From: Megaustenia siamemsis
Lineage: Eukaryota; Mollusca; Gastropoda; Stylommatophora; Ariophantidae
Reading direction: 5' to 3'
Length of the DNA: 64,000 bases
NCBI GenBank assembly: GCA_032433765.1
Contig: JAVIAB010000073.1
Coordinates: 66,334,205 to 66,398,204 of the forward strand
In this document: positions 44,526 through 56,599 of the stretch, piece after piece
Layout: the number at the start of each line of letters is the position of its first letter
Position numbering within the stretch: position 1 is the stretch's first letter
Position numbers and translations under genes: made by a program
Notes under the pieces: model-generated
Told to the model about the DNA's origin: nothing
Databases searched by the model: none
What the model saw: the letters and a program-made list of their open reading frames with translations, nothing else

Positions 44526-46590
44526 CATAAGTTCCGGTGTCATGGCGGCTCTGTGTGGTCGTTTTTATAATTTGGCAATTGCTGATATATTTAAATGATT
44601 TACGCGACAGTCTAGTTGTGATATTATGTGTTGCTATTCCCCGTTTGGTGTATGTAGTACTTCTGACGTGTGGATGAAATGTGATTACCGATATTTAAGT
44701 GGAGTATGATTTATTCTTCTAAGTGTCGTGTGTTCGCGGTTCGATAGGCAAGCACATGGTTTGACAAAAATGGTGCTGACAACCGGGTGTGTTCAACCCA
44801 TATGTGAAAAGTCTGTGACGGTGGATGGGGTGAATGAGTCAGAAATGATAACGGCTCAGAAAGCGAAAACAGCAAAGTGTGTGGTACACAAGAGGCATAT
44901 TCAGAACACAAAAGACGAATATGGCAGACCACCGTGAAAGAGATTGGAGCCTCATCACGTACTAGTCCAGAGGAAGCCATGGAGAGGAATTCGAACTTAT
45001 GTCGGAGGAAAGATCTTAAAATAAGTACTTGCAATGTTAGGACTCTATATCAAGAAGGGAAATTGAAAAATCTGATTCAACAAGTAGAACGAATAAATAT
45101 AGATATTTTAGGCATATCAGAGACAAGATGGAAAGAATGTGGGTACATAGAGGACGAAAAATATACATTTATATACTCAGGAAACACAACAGAACATCAA
45201 AGAGGGGTAGGTATACTTATAAAAAGAGAGCTACAAAAATATATAAGTACCCACTAGACATACAGTGATAGGATTATACTACTCAAGTTGAAAGTAAAAC
45301 CATTCGACATAGCAATAATACAGACATATGCACCTACTCAAGACTACACAGATGAACAAATAGAGGCATACTATGAAGACCTAAATAAAGTTATGAAGCA
45401 AGTGAAATCTTCAGACATCTTGATTGTAATGGGTGACATGAACGCTAAAGTAGGAAAGGTAGATATAAGACCATTATAGGAAATCATGGTTTAGGAAAAA
45501 GAAATGACAGAGGAGAAAGATTAATACAATTCTGTGAAGAAAACAGGCTGATAATATGTAACACCTACTTTGAGCAAGAGAAAAGGAAACTATACACACG
45601 GAAAAGCCCTGGAGATAAGAAGAGGAATCAAATAGATTACATAATGATAAAAGAAAGGTTCCATAACAGCATAAAGAAAGCCAAAACCTACCCATGAGCA
45701 CATATTAAATCAGATCACAGTCCTGTAATGATTAAAATGAAAATCAAACTAAAGAGAAACAAGCAAAAGTCTAATTCATCAACAAATCCACTAGGTATAA
45801 CAGCTTTAAATCAAAAAGATATTAAAGATAACTATACAATACAAGTAAAGAACACATACCAGAAGCTGCTAGAAGAAGGAATTGAACAAAACAGAAGAGA
45901 AAATCCTGATGAAAAAGTAACAACAAAATGGCAATGCATAAAGAAAAGCATACAAGAAACATGGGACACCTTACCCAAAAGAGAAAAGAACAAAAAACAA
46001 AAATGGATAACTAACACCATCTTAGAAAAAATGGAAAAAAAAAACAAAAATTGATAACTAACACCATCTTAGAAAAAATGGAAGAAAGGAGACAAGCGAA
46101 GAACACCGCCCAATACAATAAAATAGATAATGAAATACGCAAAATGTGCAAAAAGGCAAAAGAAGACTGGCTCAGCCAAAAATGTATAGAAATAGAAACT
46201 ATGGAAAGCAAACAAGACCTAAGAGGAATGCACACAGAAATAAAGAGACTGACTATTAAAAATAAAAAAGCCACAGAAGGTGGATGCATTGCAGACAAAA
46301 AAGGAAAAATGCTAACAGACAATAAAGATATTATAGATAGATGGCAGGAATATATAACAGAACAATTTCAGGATCAAAGGGACAAGAAACCAGTTATAAA
46401 ATGTACATCAGGCTATAAAATCTTAAAATCTGAGGTGGAAAAAGCTATAAAAACAATGAAAAAGGGAAAAGCAGCAGGACCTGACAGCTACAGATAGAGA
46501 TGATCTGCACCATCAAAGCAAGAGACAGAACAGAATGGCGCTCCATGGTGGCCAACCTTCGTTGCGGAGACGGCACTGATGATGATGATG
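44526..46590 (+). mobile_element. LINE-A, internally deleted (5' end to early RT, joined to 3' end), 11-bp TSD
   Basis: Starts GTTCCGGTGTCATGGCGGCT, leader, then the APE-type endonuclease: STCNVRTLYQ, DILGISETRWKECG, RGVGILIKREL, AIIQTYAPT, VMGDMNAKVG and KSDHSPVMI near 45720. The linker region and the RT start (EVEKAIKTMKKGKAAGPD) follow, then coding sequence stops at 46496 and jumps to the last 90 bp of the element (IKARDRTEWRSMVANLR, (TGATGA)n). RT motifs A to E are absent. A 53-bp near-duplication lies at 46005-46080. The direct repeat ATAAAGCTGGG at 44515-44525 and 46591-46601 sets the ends. Confidence 0.94.
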
Positions 46591-46601
46591 ATAAAGCTGG
46601 G

Positions 46602-47374
46602 AATAACACAATTTTTTTTACATTGAAATAAATAATGTGTTTGGGTTTGTTTTGTTTATGAGCTGGTTGTTTTTCTTCAATTTGTCTATGAATGAGTGGA
46701 TGGCCTAGAGAATAAAAGCAGTCCAGTTGCTATCTCTGTCAAAGTTTTAATCTGCTGGGAGGTGACTCTACTGGACATGCTAACTTTGATCCCAAAAAAT
46801 CTTCACCAACACCCTTCCTAGACGGTGTCTCTAGGCATTGCCATAAATTAATTTGTTCCACTTTGAATGAATTTGGTGAGTGCTGATAGAAAGACACATA
46901 CTAGATACAGAACTAATGGGCGTGGACAACTAGGAGATAACTATTATACACTTATCTTGTTTTTCTATGATAAAATATCACATTTATGTTTCTAAGAAAT
47001 GCAGTCATTGTCTTGAGCTCCTTGATAATGTCATAGTTTACTCTTCTGGTTTTTGCTCATAGGCCACCAAGGCAGTCATTGGTCTGCTTGTCTTGTAGCT
47101 TCTTCACAGGCAACAATGAGGCTTCTCACTTGCTTGGTCTATAGCCATCCTTCACAAATTAAGTCTGGTCAGTACTGTTCATCCAATAGCTCTCGATAGG
47201 TTGATTTTTTGTCTTTGACTTTTCTCCAAACCCGCAAAATTATCGTGATGATTTCTTGTTCTCTTCTGATATATGACATCTAGCATCTTGCCACAGTATG
47301 CAACTCCTCATAGATGCGCCTAATAGGCAGTTATTGGTTACACTCATGAGCAGTTTTTTTTTTTGTGCTTTGTG
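46602..47374. other. Unique or diverged sequence
   Basis: Minus strand may hold a decayed LINE, but no motif is clear enough to call. Confidence 0.4.
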
Positions 47375-47520
47375 AGCAGTTCTTGGTTGCACCTTGGAGT
47401 ATTTCTTGGTTGTGCTTCGTGAACAGTTCTTGGTTGTGCTCCGTGAGCAGTTCTTGGTTGTGCTCCGTGAGCAGTTCTTGGTTGCTTATTTTGTCTGGCC
47501 AAAATATATTGAGAGTCACC
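47375..47520 (-). mobile_element. LINE fragment with a 24-bp tandem repeat grown inside its coding sequence
   Basis: Minus reading LNIFWPDKISNQELL is a common LINE C-terminal block. It runs straight into about four 24-bp units encoding NQELLTEH-like octapeptides (CTTGGTT spaced by 24 bp at 47376-47485). Confidence 0.7.
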
Positions 47521-49900
47521 GTTAGGCCTGACGCGTATAATTTGTCTTTAACATGAACAATGTTATTTTATGTATAGTATTTCTGATCTCTTTGCTGTAT
47601 ACTATTTTATGATACACGTGTCTTTGAGTATTGATTGAATATAATGATTTATGAAAGAACATACACATGTATGTTTTCTTCTTTGTCTTTGATTGCTGAG
47701 TGACAGAATAATCAATAATTATAGTTCCGTAGCTTAATCATAATCTACATCTGTCAGGCAATAAATATCGAATGGAAATTGAAGCATACAATTGTTGATT
47801 CCCGTAGGTTTGTTTATTCTTTCATACACAGAAAGTGTAATTTGTACACATTATCATGAGCTTAAAAAATGTTGAGTATTTAACAGAGCACTTTCTGCTG
47901 TGATATCATCTTGTTTATTTATTTTGCTTGCTGTCAGAGATGACAGTGGCTAATAAGTCTTATGGGGATGTGCAATTATTGTATCCAGACTTGCAGAAAA
48001 ATACATGAATTTATTATCTGTACAAGCTCACTCCATTTTAGTTTGGTTTGGTCTATACTTACTTTATTTCTTTCTCTTTACAGACTAAATATTTGTATGT
48101 TTTTGTCTACTAACCCTAGGAGTTGAGAACTGACATAAAGACTGACTTCTTTGGGTCTGCTTTCACTATCAAACCTTTGGGTCTGCTTTCACTATCAAAC
48201 CTTTGAGTCTGCTTTCACTATCAAACTTATGACAAAATATTGGTGGTACCTAATAGACGATGTTATTCATTTTATGTCAGTGCAAACGTAATTACACTTT
48301 TTAGTAGGAAATTATTCGCTTACATGTGATATTATATGTCATGTATTCAGGACATTCGACAATGCAGTCAGACTGTGTCCGTTAGTACTGTGATCTTTTT
48401 ACTGATGACACTGGAAGATTTAAAATGAGTAGATGAGCTCTGTATTGCTAGGGATTCTTTCATAAGAGTCCATATAAAGGTTAAGCCAGTAAATTTGACA
48501 GTAGTTCATATTTGACATTTAGCTTTATTGCTGCATGGCAAGCTTGCCGTGAGAACTGGGAGTGTCCATGCTTAAACAGTTGGATAATATCCACACATTC
48601 TGCATATTGTGACCTCTTTGTAGTAATATCATGTTTCTGTAGTTAGGTCGTAAATGACCACCTGCTGTTGGAAATGAAGTAAAGGGCACACCCCGAAAAC
48701 AATTCTTTAATTAAATCGGCTGCAAATGTCACATTTTCATGAACAGATTTCCGAGACCTGTCTTAAACACTCCCATTTTAATGGCCTAACCCGTGAGACA
48801 CAAGAGGAAGATGAGAGGCAACCAACAGTTCTGTTTCTGTAATGTAATTTAAACATGAAACTTGCTCTATGAACCAGCATGCCTGAGGCTATAGTGTTTA
48901 GTGCCATGCTTTGTTCTTTGGTCAAAATAATTGAGACTGACACTACTTTTATTAGGTAAAGCGCTGTACTATTGTATCGACATTTCAACTAATAGGTTAA
49001 AGGTCCCTGAAACGCATTCCTTTCTCTCTTTATTTCCTGCGGATTTAGAGATTATCTCTGGAATTGGCAATGCTGTAGTTTCGATCGTAGGCGACACTAG
49101 GCAGTCAGCCGAACACAAACATGAATGCTTAACCCTTGATGGAGGTACTGGCCTTGCCACCATCAAATGTATAAGACTTTAGAATGGAATAGCGTCATTG
49201 CATGGGGGCATTCCCATATCTGCCCCCCCCCCCCCCCCTCAGTTGCATATTTTACTGATGTAATGACAATACATGTTCTAGGACAGCCTTTTCTGAGCTG
49301 AGTCTCATATTCTCTTCTATTAATTGTTGCATGTTTCTTTCAGCCTGTAATTCCCACTGCAGAAAAATGTGTCCATCACAACATTTGAAATTGACTTAGC
49401 TATTGTCATTTACCATATTTGTCAATAACGGCTGTTCAAAATAATCATACTGAGGTGGGGGGGGGGGGACAACTGTTATTGATCATCACCACTTCTATAC
49501 CAGTGTTCCTGTTGTGCATTTCATTTCTTTCTGTCAAATGAATTAATTATTAAAACCCCAGAACCTTTCGTGGCAAAATACAACAGAGAGGATGGTAAAG
49601 CACGTCCCACAGCATATCATGTCGGGAGAATGAAATGTCTGGATGTGAAAGAGCTCGTGTAGTTTTTCACTGCCATTACCATCCTCAACTCACACTAATA
49701 ACAAATAACATTTGATTGCCAAACCAGAACTCTTGTTCCCATTGAAGATAAACCCCACTCGCAGACACATTTGGTAACTTGGTTTGTAGAGGATGTAGAA
49801 CTCTACTGCACGTGTATCAACGTACTGATTTGTTGTTGTTAAGGGTTGAAACTCCACTGTTAAGAAATTGTATACTATGATAGCGTGATAGTTTAGTTGA
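47521..49900. other. Long stretch with little recognised
   Basis: Contains three 26-bp tandem units (CTTTGGGTCTGCTTTCACTA) at 48149-48226 and a C run of 16 at 49223-49238. No exon or TE recognised. Confidence 0.5.
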
Positions 49901-50082
49901 TTTCTTTATCAGGGGACAGCGGCGCTATCTAAATACACGGGAGAACGAGCAACCACATGAATAAAACAAAATTGAGTTATTACAAACATAGGTTCCTGCC
50001 GGTTCGAATCACGGTGTTGTGTGTGTATATAGTCCACGCTCGGTCTGGTCAAGGACATCGCAACCTTCAAATTACCGTCTTG

Positions 50083-50290
50083 TGACCATATCACTGAAAT
50101 CCACAAATTGCTGTCTTGTGACCATATCACTGAAATCCACATATTGCTGTCTTGTGACCATATCACTGAAATCCACAAATTGCTGTCTTGTGACCATATC
50201 ACTGAAATCCACATATTGCTGTCTTGTGACCATATCACTGAAATCCACAAATTGCTGTCTTGTGACCATATCACTGAAATCCACAAATTA
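50083..50290. repeat. 36-bp minisatellite, about 6 units, alternating subtypes
   Basis: Unit CTTGTGACCATATCACTGAA then ATCCACAAATTGCTGT. ACAAATTG and ACATATTG alternate, giving a 72-bp higher-order period over most of the array. Period divisible by 3 explains the open frames on both strands. Confidence 0.95.
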
Positions 50291-50543
50291 CTGTTTCTAG
50301 TGCTTGCACCGAGTTATCCCACATGTTAGGGACATCCGATAATAGAAATGGTAAAAGAGCAACTAGAGGTGGGAAAATACAAGTTATGTCAGATAATGAG
50401 TAGAGGCAAGGACGTTAACGGAGCTACATTGTCCAACAAATGATGGGACTGGGAGGAAGTGAAATGAAAGTAGGGCAGTTCAGATGACCCCAACGTAGCA
50501 GTGGATGGTGCTGTGTGGGGCAGCGTCAGTATGGTAGAGAATA

Positions 50544-50786
50544 ACACTGTGAGGAAATACATGGTTATCGTTTTACTGTAATGGAAGAAAACACTGCCAG
50601 GAAATATATGGTTATCGCTTTACTGTAATGGAAGAAAACACTGCCAGGAAATATATGGTTATCGTTTTACTGTAATGGAAGAAAACACTGCCAGGAAATA
50701 TATGGTTATCGTTTTACTGTAATGGAAGAAAACACTGCCAGGAAATATATGGTTATCGTTTTACTGTAATGGAAGAAAACACTGCC
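50544..50786. repeat. 47-bp minisatellite, 5 units
   Basis: ATGGTTATCGTTTTACTGTA then ATGGAAGAAAACACTGCCAG, spaced by 47 bp, almost identical units. Confidence 0.96.
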
Positions 50787-51234
50787 GACGTAGGGACTAA
50801 AGTCCTTAAATGGAGCACACTTACTACAAGCAGCAAGTAAATGGCAATAGTGTGTAGTTAGTCAGACATATTATCTTCATTGCACATCGAGCAAAACTCT
50901 ACAGTGCTCAAATTGGGGGAGCCCAGCACACACGAGCGCAAGCACTGGAGATACACACACACGCACATTGAATAACTCGTGCTGTCAAAACATGTTTAGA
51001 AGGAGATACCTCCTTTGTAGCACACGTGGGGTTTAACCATCGCTTAACTTCAGCTATACGTTTCTCTTGATCACTCTATTCTCGTAGTCCCCTTAAAGAA
51101 AGATTTGCCAATCTTTTGAGTCGCGACACCAGCTTTTTTTTTTTTTTTTAATAGTCAAATAATATGTATAATAACAAGAAATACAAATGTGGTAAACAAA
51201 AATGTGAAGAAAGTGTTTGAAACAAAGATATTTC
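50787..51234. other. Nothing recognised
   Basis: Unique sequence with a T run near 51135. Confidence 0.4.
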
Positions 51235-51465
51235 TAGCACTTGATCAGAACGTCAAAAGACACATCGGGCTGGAAAGATCAATAATAGAAGGCATGGTTC
51301 AGGGGCAGACCAAGAAAAAAGTGGTTTCTTGACATCAAGATGACCTTGATCATGACAACAGAAGAAGTAAGAGATCTGGCTAGTGAGAGGAATTCTCTCA
51401 GACCGGCTGTGGTAAATGTAACGTGCTGCAAAGGACATGCGATCTGATGATGATGATCAGGGCGA
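51235..51465 (+). mobile_element. LINE-H 3' fragment
   Basis: GLERSIIEGMV coding remnant, GTAAATGTAACGTGCTGCAA and a TGATGATGATGATC tail; same end as the copy at 14.9-15.1 kb. Confidence 0.78.
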
Positions 51466-51861
51466 GTCCTGCAGACATTTCTCGAACCATGATGATTCCC
51501 TACAAGGAATAAACAAACAATAATTTGTGAAAACGTCGACGGTCGAAGATGTCAATAGAAATGCCATATCTGATGAAATTGTCAATCATGTGAAGTCGAG
51601 AAATATCGAGACCAGCCACGGTCTGTCTGAACGGACAGATAACACAAGTGCCGACGGACAGTTACTTTTAGACTGATATGGCAATCACCATCAAATAATA
51701 CAGTGGGGCTTCGTAGAATGCTCTCTTCCAACATTCCTAAATTTGAGAGAAGTTCGTGCGATGCTTCTGCATTCTAACTGGGTGTGTGTAGCTAAATACA
51801 GAAATGTAATCTGTAAATATATTCAGTTATGTGTCATAAGTTATCTGTTGCAATTATCATC

Positions 51862-52330
51862 ATGTGCCATGCCGGTTGGCTTAGGCGATCGTGTCCCACA
51901 ATTTTCTATCTACATACATCATATCAATTCTGTTGTTGACTATTTTTCATGCCATGACACCAAGCTATGTAGCATTTTCTCTATTTGTCGTCCGCGATAT
52001 CTCTTTTCATGTATTTTGCCAGTTGTAACCAAGTATTCCAACTTTCCTCTTCTCATGATGTGCCCGAAAAACGTAGACTCTTTCTAACGTTTTTCAGGAC
52101 CTCCCTTTCTGTGTTGGCCTCTTTGAGAATTTCCTAATTGATCTTTTTACCTATCCAGGGAACTTTCAATATTCTTCTGAGAAATCCCATCTCTGTAGCC
52201 TCTAATAGTTTTTTTTTTCATTAGTTTCTCTTCTGTCCATGTTTCGCTTCCATAGGTCAGAATTGGCTCCATATAGCACCGATGATCTCTCTTTCTCACT
52301 TCTATTAACATAAATGTTGGCATAATTTTT
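51862..52330 (-). mobile_element. LINE-C 3' fragment
   Basis: Minus strand: MEPILTYGSETWTEEKLMKK, RGYRDGISQKNIESSLDR, then the REVLKNV-like and 3' end with TGGCACATGATGATAATTG. Frame breaks present. Confidence 0.88.
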
Positions 52331-52691
52331 CTCTGCAATATAGAAAGGAAATATGCGTGTGTGTTTTCGGTGTTTTTTTTCACCGCTTTATTTATGGTGT
52401 GTTTTATTATATATAACCAGTGCACTGCCATTGGTCGTGGAAATATTTGGTTACTGACCCCATATTCCCCATATGCAATATGAAGGCGTGAGGGAACCCT
52501 TATTTTTGAGAAAAAAAAAATCTCGACCGCCTTCAATATGTGGACATTCAGTGAAGTGTTGAGCCGCAGCACGGAGAAACCCTTAGCCCGGCTCTATTAT
52601 CTTCGTCGGCAAGCAGCTTAATGGCGGAAATTAGATTGTACCGAATCTTTCCTCTTCTTGTCTGACCCAATTTCACTGGCTCACTCCGTAT

Positions 52692-52948
52692 TTTATACAT
52701 AGCGCTATGTCTTGTATTCATATGTTATACATATCGCTATGCCGTGTCTCCATATTTTATACATAGCGCTATGCCTTGTATTCATATTTTATACATAGCG
52801 CTATGCCTTGTATTCATATTTTATACATAGCGCTATGCCTTGTCTCCATATTTTATACATAGCGCTATGCCTTGTATTCATATTTTATACATAGCGCTAT
52901 GCCGTGTCTCCATATTTTATACATAGCGCTATGCCGTGTCTCCATATT
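52692..52948. repeat. 32-bp minisatellite with a 12-bp palindrome in each unit, 8 units
   Basis: CGCTAT recurs exactly every 32 bp from 52703 to 52927. Each unit has CATAGCGCTATG, a perfect palindrome (one unit has CATATCGCTATG), followed by CCTTGTATTCATATTTTATA or the CCGTGTCTCC variant. Confidence 0.96.
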
Positions 52949-53440
52949 TTATTTTTTATGTGTTGTAGTTTCTTTCTTGGTGATTTAAAAAAAGGGGGGG
53001 GGGGGATGAAGGGGTTGTGTAAGCTGTCGGATTAGCTATATAGACCTGGGGGACCAAACCTATGAGCCCCAAGCCTTATAGTGTCCGGCGACAGCGGATT
53101 AAAATAATGTTGATTATGTTTTCAAAACAATTTATAATCTAAGTTTCTGGAATTGTTTCCAAAAGATAGGGGTCAAATGAATCAACTCAAGGAATAGAAA
53201 ACGTTACTAGACTGAAAAAGACTAGAGAAAATACTTCAGTATCGTGCCACTACGTCACGCGCACGAGAAATCGTCGTATTGAAGCACATACCAGCATTCT
53301 GTCATGTTCCTCGCTGGCGTTGCCAACAAAGTTAGACGTCACATGAAAGCTGCCCAAATCGCACTAAAGCTCAATGAACTCAACTACTAAAGACAAGAGC
53401 TCGATCCTGCTCCAGCTTCAATGTTTACCTAACCTTAAAT
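52949..53440. other. Unique stretch; possible SINE-3 B box
   Basis: AAGAGCTCGATCCTGCTCCAGC at about 53395-53416 resembles the SINE-3 B-box region; too short to call. Confidence 0.4.
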
Positions 53441-55143
53441 CTATCGATTTATCAATTGTCCTTTCGAGCCGAAGACGGCACATAGGGCAGAACCACAATC
53501 TCAAAAACAGAAACCTTGCGTGCCAAAATGGCACATATTGCAGAGATCACTGCTTCTAAAATCTCTATGACTGTTTCCATAACAATACTTTTTACAATGA
53601 CAGCTTGTCAAGCCATCGATCAACCTCCTTAGTCGCCTCTTACGACATGGGCACCAACATTTCTGGCAAAGAAAAACGGCCCTGGCGTAATGCTGGCCAC
53701 ATTACCCAAAAAAAGAATGTGCTGATTTTACATCTTTCAGACCTTTCACAGGAACTGTATTGTGTATCGCCACACAGCACTGTTCTGGGCGAGTTGTTCA
53801 ATCTCGACAAGGGAGTTGATGCCTGCGTTTGTTACATCTCATTTTAATGTTCTTTTTAGTGTTCCTCTAGGTCGATGCCCTTTTCTTTTACCCTCTGTTT
53901 CCCATTTGAAGGTTTGCGTTGAGACTCTTTTCTTGTCTCTTCGCACCACATAACCAACATATGACCACCTTCTCTTGATTATAGTTGATATTGTTGGATG
54001 CTTAATCATTTCTCTTATTTATTCATTAGTCTTGAACTCATTACACGGTATACGAAGAATTTTCCTCGGGCGTTTGTTTTCAAATGCATCAAGTTTATTT
54101 TCCATTTCTTTAGTTTTCCAGCTCTCGCGTGCATAATTAAGGGTGGATAATACATTTGATTTGAAAATCCTGAGCTTTGTTTTTGCGCTGAGTAATTAGT
54201 TTGATTTCCATATTTTATCAAGGTTTCTGAAAGTCATTGCTGCCGTTGCTATTCTGGTTCTAATTTTTTTCTTTTTGTCTCCTTCTTGGGCTAGCAGATT
54301 CCAGGGTGTATAAAGTGATCTACTTCTTCCACTGCTTTTCCTTCAAGGTATATTTTTTTCTTCTGGTCGAATTTGATTTTTCATTAATTTTGTCATTTCT
54401 TGGTTGATCGCAAGTACAATTTTCCAAGCCATTGATGGCAGGCCATTTGTTTTTCCTTGCATCATGTTCACATAAGAACTATGTTCCGCAAAATCAAGAT
54501 TCTCCAATTGAGATCCTAGTGTCCATCCAATGCCTTTGTGACCTGTGCAGCATTTCTGGATAATGAACTTGATGACAATTCCAAATAAGAAGGGAGATAA
54601 ACTACATCATTGTTTCACTCTGGTATCAATCTGGAACCATTCACTCCCCCCCCCCCCCCCCCCCCCCTTGCCTCTCTACATATGAGAAGCCGTCGTACAG
54701 ATCTTTGATGATGCTATGTTTGGTGGTATTACATATTGTCTGAGTATGTTCCACAATGAGTCTCTATATATGCAGTCAAAAGCCCTTTTGAAAACAATGT
54801 AATGTTGGAATGGTCTTTGTTTTTCTATATGTTCTTGTAGTATAATTCTTAAGGTTTGGGTTAAAATATGACCACGGCAGCTTCTTCCTTTTATAAATCC
54901 CGCTTGTTCTTCACGCATAACAGTGTCTACAGCATCTTTGATTCTGTTCATGATGATCTTACAGACTAATTTAGAGGCAACTGATAGAAGAGTCATGCCT
55001 CTCCGGTTGTTGTAATCCATGAGATTGCCCTTTTTTCTTTTTTTTTTTTTTAAAGGAATTTTAACAATTATACATCTTTTCTACTCTGTAGGTACCTTTC
55101 TCTTCTTTCCATATAGCGTTAAACATTTTCTGCAGAATATCAT
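53441..55143 (-). mobile_element. LINE-E, largest copy (RT to 3' end), defective
   Basis: Minus reading from the early RT: FNAIWKERKVPTE, RRGMTLLSVASKLVCKIIMN, EEQAGFIKGRSCRGHILTQT, FKRAFDCIYRDSLWNILRQY (motif A region, with Asp replaced in the usual DFKKAFD), LSPLLFGIV (B), then LENLDFAE where DFADD is expected (C). It continues through ESWKTKEMENKLDAFENK and SLVEIEQLAQNSAVWR, a 3' UTR shared with 42997 and 60105, and the TAGA-like tail. A C run of 22 at 54646-54667 and several stops break it. A SINE-1-like core lies antisense in its UTR (53660-53745). Confidence 0.92.
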
Positions 55144-55514
55144 GTTTAATAACATGTTAATTTGTTTGATAACATTACCGTAACTAGTTGCTAATGTTTG
55201 TGATGTGTAATAAAATTAGTTGATTACAATCTTTAGTTAGTGAAATACAAATGTAAGATAATTTGAGAGGGAGCCCACGAGATTTCGACTGCTCAGGGCA
55301 TTTCACAGGTTTTTATCTGGTACTGAGTAGACGGGGCTGGGAGTGTACTAGTTAAAAGATATTACACGGTCGGTACTGGTGCCACGCATCTGAGCTATTA
55401 CTAATGTCTATTTATGTCTGCTCCAGTGAGGGCACACAATAGGGCGGCAGTTTACCCGTGAAGTAGATTACGATTATTAGAAACTATTTTTATAGAGTTT
55501 TACTATGTAATTTT
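55144..55514. other. Nothing recognised
   Basis: Unique sequence. Confidence 0.4.
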
Positions 55515-56000
55515 AATATCAAGAATAATATAGTAACAGCAAAACAAATAACACCAGGGCTAAAATTAAGAATAGCAAAATGTTATATCTTCTCAACATT
55601 CCTGTATGGTGCAGAAACATGGGCGGCATTAGACAAGAAAACAGAACAAAAAATTGAAGCCTTTGAAATGTGGATTATAGAAGAATAGGAATAATTGGAT
55701 GGAAAGAAAAAAGATGAAGTCTTGAAACAACTAAAAATGAAAATATAACTACAAAACACAATTCAAACAAGAGAAATGGGATTTTTGGGGCATGTTAAAG
55801 GACGCAGCAATCTACTAAAATTAATCTTGGAATGGATATACAAGGTAAAAGTGGCAGACCAAGACTAACATTGGCAAGTAACATCAAAAGATAGACAAGT
55901 CCACCAATGACAACCTGCACCATCAAAGCAAGAGACAGAACGAAATAGCGCTCCATGGTTACCAACCTTCGATGCGGAGATGGCACACTATGATGATTAC
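55515..56000 (+). mobile_element. LINE-A 3' fragment
   Basis: KQITPGLKLRIAKCYIFSTF, LYGAETWAALDKKTEQKIEA, then TICTIKARDRTK-like end, CTTCGATGCGGAGATGGCAC and a TGATGATTA tail. Confidence 0.9.
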
Positions 56001-56138
56001 AAAGAGATCTGAGGGAAATCTGATCATCAAAAATGGCCGCTTGTCGTGCAAGTGCTTCGGGCTTTTATCTTTTTGACAGTTTAGAGGGCCTGTGTCATAG
56101 CTCCATGTTGACACTCGGAAGCGTCCTCAGTGAATATA

Positions 56139-56258
56139 TAAAAAAAGAAAAGAAGTAAAGAGCCCCCGTCACCCCAGGTGGCGTATAGGGAATATGGTGT
56201 TAGTGACCATACATTTTACAGACCTTCAGCACATGATTTTTTGGAAAATGTGGTCGGT
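56139..56258 (-). mobile_element. SINE-1, 5'-truncated, 12-bp TSD
   Basis: Only the 3' 120 bp of SINE-1 (tail CTTTACTTCTTTTC on minus). Direct repeat TCAGTGAATATA at 56127-56138 and 56259-56270. Confidence 0.9.
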
Positions 56259-56599
56259 TCAGTGAATATACTCTGGTATATATTGTCAGATTAGCAGCCA
56301 GGAAGTATGAGTAGCTGGGTTTACGGTACGAGGTGGCCTAGACAACGAGGGCTCACTCGCAGCTTGGCGTTCTCCAGTCCACCCACCTGATAAAGGAATG
56401 GGTAACTTGCTCACGTAGTTAGGGAATGTAATGACAGCGAGGAAGAGAGCTGGTATCTTACTGCTTCTTCCCCCCTCCCCCAGATGTTCTATTTAGGCTA
56501 GTACGGTTAAACTGTATAGTACTCTTCCTCCCTACTTACACGATATACATGTTAAAGGACTTTTGACAAATGCGTTATGCTAGCAGCCTACACTGGTTG

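Noticed and set aside
45728..46497. Long lysine-rich ORFs as host proteins
   Set aside because: They continue the LINE-A endonuclease-RT polyprotein (GKAAGPD block) and are flanked by the element's ends and TSD.
48931..49182. 83-codon ORF as a candidate exon 7 of WDFY3 or another gene
   Set aside because: No similarity to the expected WDFY3 peptide and no clean splice sites in phase.
49985..50010. GCCGGTTCGAATCACGG as a tRNA T-loop
   Set aside because: No A box or acceptor stem at the right distance upstream.
50019..50329. Overlapping ORFs rich in DFSDMVTRQQ or CCLVTISLKSTN
   Set aside because: 36-bp minisatellite with period divisible by 3.
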